Below, piece after piece: positions 35,714 through 41,034 of a stretch of 41,034 bases of DNA. The translations under genes and the position numbers were made by a program. The notes under the pieces were generated by a model. It worked only from the letters and a program-made list of their open reading frames with translations. It was not told the origin of the DNA and did no database searches. This DNA comes from a virus. The stretch covers positions 1 to 41,034 of the IMG/VR virus record IMGVR_UViG_3300030451_005792; one strand, 5' to 3'. The first letter of the stretch is position 1. Each line of letters begins with the position of its first letter.

Positions 35714-37311
35714 GACTGAGGAATGAAAATTTTGTCTACTATTAAGCTTTCTTTATCTTTAGATCTATTGCCTTTTATGATAATAATATTGCCATTAAAT
35801 AAAACATTTTGATAAATTCTGTATGCTTCTGGAAATATAACAATAGAATCCAAGACTCCTGTACTGTCTGACAGGCTCAAAAATGCCATTTCAGCACCTT
35901 TATTTTTGCCTGATTTAGTTTTGACTACATTTACTTGTTCTATTTCTCCAGCTAATACGACTTCTTTTTGAGCATTTTTTGAGAAATCTCCACAAGTAGA
36001 ATTTGTGTTGGAAACATCATACATATCAATTCTAGAACAAGATATAGAGTAGCCTAATAGTTCATATTCTTTATCAGAAATCCACTCTATTGAGTCGTTT
36101 AAGTCAAATGGTGGTTTGTCTATACTTTTAATATGATTGTTGACAATTGCTTGTCTTCTAATATTAATTTTATCTAACATTAGTTTTTGCAGTATGTCTT
36201 TTATGGTCGAGCCTTCAGAGATGTATTTTTTACATTTTTCTATTTCTTTTTTTGTTAGATCTGAAATTATACTATATTCAAATAACATGCAGTTTCTAGT
36301 TTTACCATAATGATCCATTGCCCCAGAAGATATCAAGCCTTTAACTGCTGTGCTATTCAAGTTTAGCAATATATTAAAAAGTAATTCTACCCAACTTAAT
36401 TTATCTATATTATAATCTTTTACTAAAGTCTCTAGCTTCTTAAAAACAGATTGACCAACACCCTTAATATCTGTCAAACCAAAATATATAATTTTATTTT
36501 TTAAAACAAAATATTGATTTAGCTTTCTAATATCTGGCGTGGAAACCAAGATGTTCATTTGAGAAGCATTTTGTATGAGTTCTTTGATTTCTTGTTGTGT
36601 ATCTATTTTATCCTTAGCGAATTTAAGATATGACGCAAAAAATGTTCTGGTGAAGTGTGCTTTGCTATATGCAGATAAGTAGGCATTCATGGCATAGCTA
36701 ACAGCATGACTTTTATTAAAGCTGTATCTTTGGCTTTTTTCAATCCAAGAAAATATTTGTTCTGCTTGTTCAGCGGAAATAATATCTAGTTTTTTGCAAC
36801 CTTTAATAAATTTGTCTTTTAACTTGGACATCTCTCCTGCTTTTTTCTTACCAATAGCTTTACGAAGCATGTCTGCTTCCTGTAAATCAAAACCAGCTAA
36901 TTCTTTAGCAATTTGCATAGCTTGTTCTTGATAAACCATTTCTCCAAAAGTATTTTTAAGAATAGGTTCTAGAGCAGGATGAAAGTAATCTATAGACTCT
37001 AATCCATTTTTCTTGTCTATATAATGATTACTGACCGTTTTGCCATCTCTGACAGCTTCTAAACATCCCGGCCTCATAATACTAATCAAGGCTGAAAGTT
37101 GTTCTATAGAATCTGGCTTTAGTTTTTTAGCCATACTTCTTCCAAGTCTAGACTCTAGTTGAAAACAACCTTTAGTATTGCCACTAGATATTAAATCCCA
37201 AGTAGCACTACAGTCTAAATTTATGGAGGAAATTTGTGGATCAAAAATGATATTTTCATTTTCGTCTAGAGCAAATTTACATCCGCAGTTTTTATATTCA
37301 AAGTATTTCAT
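35710..37311 (-). CDS. DNA polymerase III alpha, C-terminal half (fingers, HhH, OB)
   Basis: A 533-aa product. After a ~45-residue N-terminal segment with a CGC cysteine pair, it continues where the N-terminal polymerase half ends: KGCFQLESRLG (48-58), ISIMRPGCLEA (77-86), GEMVYQEQAMQIA (123-135), EADMLRKAIGKKK (145-157), RYSFNKSHAVSYA (195-207). These are the nucleotide- and template-contacting fingers of DnaE. FGLTDIKGVG (277-286) is the helix-hairpin-helix region. The last ~85 residues form the OB domain, and no tau-binding C-terminal domain follows. It starts in an ATGA overlap with the exonuclease gene. It has no catalytic aspartates, which are all on the other half, and no intein residues. 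The SFN site where cyanobacterial DnaE is split is uninterrupted here. Confidence 0.85.
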   Translation of the reverse strand: MKYFEYKNCGCKFALDENENIIFDPQISSINLDCSATWDLISSGNTKGCFQLESRLGRSMAKKLKPDSIEQLSALISIMRPGCLEAVRDGKTVSNHYIDKKNGLESIDYFHPALEPILKNTFGEMVYQEQAMQIAKELAGFDLQEADMLRKAIGKKKAGEMSKLKDKFIKGCKKLDIISAEQAEQIFSWIEKSQRYSFNKSHAVSYAMNAYLSAYSKAHFTRTFFASYLKFAKDKIDTQQEIKELIQNASQMNILVSTPDIRKLNQYFVLKNKIIYFGLTDIKGVGQSVFKKLETLVKDYNIDKLSWVELLFNILLNLNSTAVKGLISSGAMDHYGKTRNCMLFEYSIISDLTKKEIEKCKKYISEGSTIKDILQKLMLDKINIRRQAIVNNHIKSIDKPPFDLNDSIEWISDKEYELLGYSISCSRIDMYDVSNTNSTCGDFSKNAQKEVVLAGEIEQVNVVKTKSGKNKGAEMAFLSLSDSTGVLDSIVIFPEAYRIYQNVLFNGNIIIIKGNRSKDKESLIVDKIFIPQS

Positions 37312-37994
37312 TGTGCAAAAGAATTTCTAAACTTAATCTTTTTGGCCTCATTTCTATGAAGTCTTAAAAACCTAATTAACATTGCCGCACAATCATTAAC
37401 GTCTTTCATGGCATCATGCGCCCCTTCTTTGCTTATGCCTAAGTAATCACGCATAGTATCTAATGAAAGGCTTCTTAAATCTTCGTTATTTTCAAACCAA
37501 AGAAACATCAAATGCATCAAATCTATTTTGTCTCTAGGATGAAAAATATTGTTGGTTTTATCTTTGCCTACGTTTTTATATTTTAAAGCCATTCTGTCTA
37601 CTATAGGCATATCAAATCTTAGTATATTATAGCCTGCTGCTATAGGAGCAGAAAACATACTTTTACGAGAGCTTCTAGTATGATATTTATCTAGGTAATT
37701 AACAAATTGGCTCCAAGATTGTTTTTGTGACGGAAAATTTTGCCAATTATTTAATACTTCTGATGCTGTACTATTTTGTGCTTTTGCATGAAACTCTAAT
37801 AGTTCAGTATCGTACTGATGGTTTGGGTCTTTATCTAGTAATTCAGGTTTAAGATTTATATTAAACTCAGAGTTAGGTATAACCTCTAGTCTGTCTGCAT
37901 CTACCATAACGGCAGCAAGTTGTACAGGACTACACTGAAAGGGATCTTTGCCATCTGTCTCAAAGTCGAAAATACATATTTTATTTTTTTTCAA
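37308..37994 (-). CDS. DnaQ-like 3'-5' proofreading exonuclease (DEDDh)
   Basis: A 228-aa protein with all DEDDh exonuclease signatures in order: Exo I DFETDG (D10, E12), Exo II YNILRFD (D128) and Exo III HDAMKDVND (H193, D198). Such enzymes remove mismatched 3' ends with two metal ions and act as the epsilon subunit with Pol III alpha. The gene lies between the two polymerase halves. It overlaps the downstream half by 4 nt and the upstream 61-aa gene by 14 nt, strongly suggesting a joint replicase. Length is near that of bacterial epsilon (~243), with no obvious clamp-binding tail. Confidence 0.85.
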   Translation of the reverse strand: MKKNKICIFDFETDGKDPFQCSPVQLAAVMVDADRLEVIPNSEFNINLKPELLDKDPNHQYDTELLEFHAKAQNSTASEVLNNWQNFPSQKQSWSQFVNYLDKYHTRSSRKSMFSAPIAAGYNILRFDMPIVDRMALKYKNVGKDKTNNIFHPRDKIDLMHLMFLWFENNEDLRSLSLDTMRDYLGISKEGAHDAMKDVNDCAAMLIRFLRLHRNEAKKIKFRNSFAQ

Positions 37995-38166
37995 TTCTTG
38001 TTACCTCATCTAAGGGTCGGAATACTGCTTCAGCACCATCTAGTTTTCTTTTTGCATTACATTTAATTTTGCAACAACTAACTCTTACTTCAGGAACTTT
38101 TTCATATTGAGCATTTTGTCCTTGTTTAACAAAAATATCATTGATACTTAAATCTTTAAATTGCAT
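37981..38166 (-). CDS. Small conserved-looking protein in replicase operon (61 aa)
   Basis: The start ATG at 38166 lies directly beside the upstream polymerase stop, and the end overlaps the exonuclease start. The layout MQFKDLSINDIFVKQGQNAQ, then YEKV, then SCCKIKCNA (an adjacent cysteine pair plus a third) and a final VFRPLDEVTRIE looks like a small beta-barrel protein type I have seen in other phages as an unnamed protein. I do not know its function. The cysteines could bind a metal. Its coupling to both polymerase and exonuclease genes argues that it is a real gene. Confidence 0.65.
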   Translation of the reverse strand: MQFKDLSINDIFVKQGQNAQYEKVPEVRVSCCKIKCNAKRKLDGAEAVFRPLDEVTRIEKK

Positions 38167-38167
38167 T

Positions 38168-40045
38168 TTAAACTCCTTGTTTTAACATTGAAGATATGTT
38201 CATAATTTTATCTAGTACTGCTACTCCAAGAATATCAAACTTAATGACTCCAATATTTTCTAAGTCTTGCATTTCCATACCAGCGATCAGATTTTTGTTT
38301 TTGGTATCGTAAACCATAGGGCAAATATTTGTTAGTTTTTCTGGAGCGATAACTACTCCAGCAGCATGTTTTGACTGATTGGTTTTAGTTCCTTCTAATC
38401 TAATAGACTGCTCAAAGCGCTTTGACAAGGGGCCTTGTAAATTTCCTTCTTTATCTATCGAACACCACTCTTTTAAATCTTTAGATTTATTTTCTAAAGT
38501 CCATTTAATAATAGATGCCTCGCCTTGTTCTTTTTTCATTTCCTCTAATTCATCAGAGATTTTTGCTTCATCAGGTATATTTTTAGTAATTTTATTCATA
38601 TCTTCAAAAGAGAGATTTCCGTATGCTCGTAAAACATCTTTTAAAGCACCACGACCTTTCATAGTATTAAAAGTAAGCATCTGAGAAACCTTATCTTCTC
38701 CGTAGGTTTGTTTAATATATTCAATAATGCCCTCTCTTTTATCAATAGGAACATCTAAATCAATATCTGGCATAGACACCCTGTCCTTAGTATTTCTTCC
38801 AGCATTATAAAATCTATCAAACAATAAGTCATATTTCATTGGATCAATTGAGGTAATACCCAAAAGATAAGAAACTAAACACCCTGCTGCACTACCCCTA
38901 CCCGGCCCCGGCAACCAAGAAGAACTTCTAATGTACTTAACAATATCTTGAACAATTAAAAAGTAACTAGACAGACCAGCGCCATGTAATACATCAAATT
39001 CATATTTTAGTCTGTTTACATATTTATCTTGTATTTCCTTATCTAAGCCATTAAGTTTGTTATTTCTCCAACCTTCTCTACAAAGTTGTCTTAAATAGTC
39101 CGAATCAGAATCGTATTCATTAGGATATTCAAAAGGAGGTAGAATAGGCTGGCTAAGAATATTGTATTCTTCGCATAATTGATCTACAAAAGCTGTGTTT
39201 TCTATTTCTTCTTCTGTGTGTAAATCGTGCATTTCTTCACTAGATGGTATATAATACTTATCGCTATTGAAAAAACAAGATAGTCCAACCTCTATATTAT
39301 TTTGTAATTTATGGTTAACAGCAGATAGAGTAGTTCTCATGTTATTACATAGTAAAATTCTTTGATCTACTGCATCTTCTTGTTTAGCATAGTGGGCATC
39401 GGGTGTACAAATTACTTTGGTTTTAGTAGATTGTCCAAGCGACCTAATATTATTAGTAAGTTCAACTTGCACAGGGTTTGCTATTTGATCAATTAATTGA
39501 GCTTCTAGAAAGACGTTGTCTTTTCCAAACATATTTTGCAGTTGTGATATATGGTTGGTTGCGTCTTTTTTCCAACTGTCACTAATCTCGTCCTTTACTA
39601 CAATACGATTGGCTAGTGTAGAACCTAAATGTCCTGTAATTGCTATTATATTACCATCCAGCAAATCTCCTAAAGTTTCTAAATCTATTCTAGGTTTATG
39701 GTAAAATCTATCTGGATGATTAGATTCTGAGACTATCTTAATCAAGGTTTTCCATCCCTTTAGATTTTTACACAATACAACCAGATGTTCTAATTTTGCA
39801 TTCTCTTTCTTTTTTTCTTTAGAACATTGTTTAGATATATAAAGTTCACAACCTAAAATCGGTTTAATATTATTGCTTTTTAATTGTTGATAAAATTGCA
39901 CAGCACCTGAAATTGATCCATGATCTGTAATCGCACAAGATGTTGCGCCTATGCTTTTGCATCTATTGACAATGTCTTTAGGTTTACTTAAACCATCTAG
40001 CAAAGAATAGTGAGTATGAACATGTAAAGGAGTATATAATTTCAT
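38168..40045 (-). CDS. DNA polymerase III alpha, N-terminal half (PHP, palm, thumb)
   Basis: A 625-aa product. The PHP domain starts with HVHTHYSLLDG (8-18), then ITDHGS (39-44), GCELYIS (65-71), H87, TGHLGS (137-142) and TPDAHY (214-219). Most metal-ligand positions are filled, so the PHP site may be active. The palm has PGPGRGSAAG (379-388) and MPDIDLD (425-431) with catalytic D427 and D429. The thumb leads to NQSKHAAGVVIAP (556-568). KFDILG (602-607) holds the third catalytic D604. The protein stops 21 residues after D604, at the palm/fingers junction, where normal DnaE runs on for ~500 more residues. The stop is followed at once by the next ATG. No intein signature is present at the C-terminus. 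Confidence 0.88.
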   Translation of the reverse strand: MKLYTPLHVHTHYSLLDGLSKPKDIVNRCKSIGATSCAITDHGSISGAVQFYQQLKSNNIKPILGCELYISKQCSKEKKKENAKLEHLVVLCKNLKGWKTLIKIVSESNHPDRFYHKPRIDLETLGDLLDGNIIAITGHLGSTLANRIVVKDEISDSWKKDATNHISQLQNMFGKDNVFLEAQLIDQIANPVQVELTNNIRSLGQSTKTKVICTPDAHYAKQEDAVDQRILLCNNMRTTLSAVNHKLQNNIEVGLSCFFNSDKYYIPSSEEMHDLHTEEEIENTAFVDQLCEEYNILSQPILPPFEYPNEYDSDSDYLRQLCREGWRNNKLNGLDKEIQDKYVNRLKYEFDVLHGAGLSSYFLIVQDIVKYIRSSSWLPGPGRGSAAGCLVSYLLGITSIDPMKYDLLFDRFYNAGRNTKDRVSMPDIDLDVPIDKREGIIEYIKQTYGEDKVSQMLTFNTMKGRGALKDVLRAYGNLSFEDMNKITKNIPDEAKISDELEEMKKEQGEASIIKWTLENKSKDLKEWCSIDKEGNLQGPLSKRFEQSIRLEGTKTNQSKHAAGVVIAPEKLTNICPMVYDTKNKNLIAGMEMQDLENIGVIKFDILGVAVLDKIMNISSMLKQGV

Positions 40046-41034
40046 TCTGTACTTCCTGGAGCCTTGTAGTGTCCTATATTATAACCCGGAACAGTGTACT
40101 CGTCAACAGTATTTTTATATCCTTTTACAGAAATATCGTGAGCCACCTGTTCACATTTAGTCATAGGACTATTTACAGAGCAAACCTGACCATCTCTGTA
40201 TTCTATCAATGGTTGTATGTCACTATTTTCAAATGTTGTTTTACCATAATGACACAGCTTAGTGCATTTCCAAGTCTTTTTCAATTCTGGTTTTACGGTG
40301 TTTTTAATATGTTTAAATTTTTTCTTTAACAACTCTTCTGTTTTGTATAAATCTTTTTTACTAAACGTCATACTAAAAGGACCACCATCATTAATAAAAT
40401 ATATGGTAACAATACAATGATCTATTTCAGGATAAAGTTTATTTACTGCATAATAATAAATCATTAGCTGTGGGTCAATCTCTAATTTTTCTTGCGTCTT
40501 TTCTTCTCCTGTTGCCCAATTAAGTCTACGTCCTGTTTTCCAATCAATAATTTCAGCAGTATTTTCGTTTGGTTTTGTTATTAAGTCAATTGTTCCTTTG
40601 ATAGATAATTGACCTTCTAGTGGCCCATCTTTCGTGTCATACTTAAATTTGGCCCAAGGCTTATCAATAGTTATATCAAATTGTTGTTCTGGATATAATA
40701 TATTTTTATTACGAGGATCAAACATTCCATCAGCATAATTAATTGCTTTATATGTCCACTTAGAACAATCTTTAAAGTCAACATTTGTCCACTTATGATG
40801 AGTAAAAGCACTAGTATAATAAGTATATACAGACTCTATAATACCGTCCAAATTGTAATCTTCAACATATACCTCTCCTACAATATCGTCTGTAAAAGAC
40901 CGATTACCTTGTTGTTGGTGATACTTAATAAATGCCAAAATTTCTAATACTTTATGTACAATAGTACCCTTATCTGCTTTTTTATTAGAAGGAGATCTAT
41001 AGCCTAATACATAATCAAAGAAGTATTGTTGTTC
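40042..41034 (-). CDS. RecB/Cas4-like PD-(D/E)XK nuclease, 5' end cut by window edge
   Basis: The frame is open to the right edge. Reading back from the edge gives EQQYFFDYVLGYRSP, then GTIVHKVLEIL, the N-terminal landmark of RecB/Cas4/AddB-type nucleases (a G-x-x-x-H-x-x-L-E helix), so the TTG at 40938 is not the start. KGTIDLI and AEIIDWKTGR supply the D...DxK active site, and the 'DPQLMIYYYAV' helix follows. The C-terminal quarter has spaced cysteines (WKCTKLC, QVCSVN, MTKCEQ) that could bind an Fe-S cluster or zinc. Family members cut ssDNA or dsDNA ends in recombination or replication. It ends in a 4-nt overlap with the polymerase N-terminal gene. Confidence 0.75.
   Translation of the reverse strand, partial: EQQYFFDYVLGYRSPSNKKADKGTIVHKVLEILAFIKYHQQQGNRSFTDDIVGEVYVEDYNLDGIIESVYTYYTSAFTHHKWTNVDFKDCSKWTYKAINYADGMFDPRNKNILYPEQQFDITIDKPWAKFKYDTKDGPLEGQLSIKGTIDLITKPNENTAEIIDWKTGRRLNWATGEEKTQEKLEIDPQLMIYYYAVNKLYPEIDHCIVTIYFINDGGPFSMTFSKKDLYKTEELLKKKFKHIKNTVKPELKKTWKCTKLCHYGKTTFENSDIQPLIEYRDGQVCSVNSPMTKCEQVAHDISVKGYKNTVDEYTVPGYNIGHYKAPGSTE

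Noticed and set aside
38168-38240. Split intein at the polymerase break
   Set aside because: The N-terminal half ends KIMNISSMLKQGV with no Cys-start intein N-segment, and the second half does not open with an intein C-segment or an HN-Cys/Ser junction. The fragments stand alone.
40936-40938. TTG start for the right-edge nuclease gene
   Set aside because: The frame continues to the window edge and encodes the conserved GTIVHKVLE helix upstream, so the start is outside the window.

Overview
This is AT-rich, almost fully coding DNA from a tailed double-stranded DNA bacteriophage (Caudoviricetes). The evidence is a tail-tube/chaperone/tape-measure/fibre/hub series, Shine-Dalgarno (SD)-led genes packed end to end, and a phage-borne replicase. 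It is not T4-like in replication: it has a bacterial-type OB-fold SSB and a DnaE/Pol III-type polymerase. The very long tape measure, giant fibres and self-encoded replicase suggest a large genome, but this is inference. The host cannot be named. Sequence style (PGEF-type tape-measure motifs, YadA-like fibre, cadherin/SprB-like adhesin) resembles phages from aquatic or environmental metagenomes.

Plus strand, 1-27,937: the virion tail module. It starts with two paralogous tail-tube-like proteins (the first cut by the left edge). Three small genes in the usual tail-assembly-chaperone position follow, coupled by ATGA overlaps, then a strong intrinsic terminator and a 2,517-aa tape measure protein. 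Downstream are a 1,009-aa fibre with YadA-like beta-roll repeats, two paralogous ~455-aa tail proteins, a ~2,315-aa cadherin/SprB-like adhesin, and a 1,273-aa putative tail-tip or baseplate hub. Gaps are a few to about 80 nt.

Minus strand, 41,034-27,952: the replication, recombination and sugar-modification genes, transcribed towards the tail module and meeting it head-on at about 27,940. In transcription order they are: a RecB/Cas4-like nuclease (cut by the right edge); the N-terminal half of DNA polymerase III alpha (PHP, palm, thumb); a 61-aa protein; a DnaQ-like 3'-5' exonuclease; and the C-terminal half of Pol III alpha (fingers, HhH, OB). A consensus sigma70-type promoter and a 5' stem-loop then precede ssb. 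After ssb come a GT4 glycosyltransferase with an inserted zinc-binding knuckle, a second GT-B protein, an isolated GT-B half domain, a methyltransferase-like fragment, a nucleotidyltransferase-like GT-A protein and an unknown. Last are a Vsr-like endonuclease, a putative Rad52/Sak-type annealing protein, a zinc-ribbon protein and a vWA-like protein with a MIDAS motif.

The most unusual points are: a polymerase split into two genes at the palm/fingers boundary with its proofreading exonuclease gene between them and no intein; a PD-(D/E)XK-like motif set inside the tape measure; a zinc knuckle inside a glycosyltransferase; and a cluster of reduced sugar-modification proteins. I saw no tRNA, rRNA, CRISPR array, insertion sequence or attachment site. 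There is no gene-free stretch over 300 bases.
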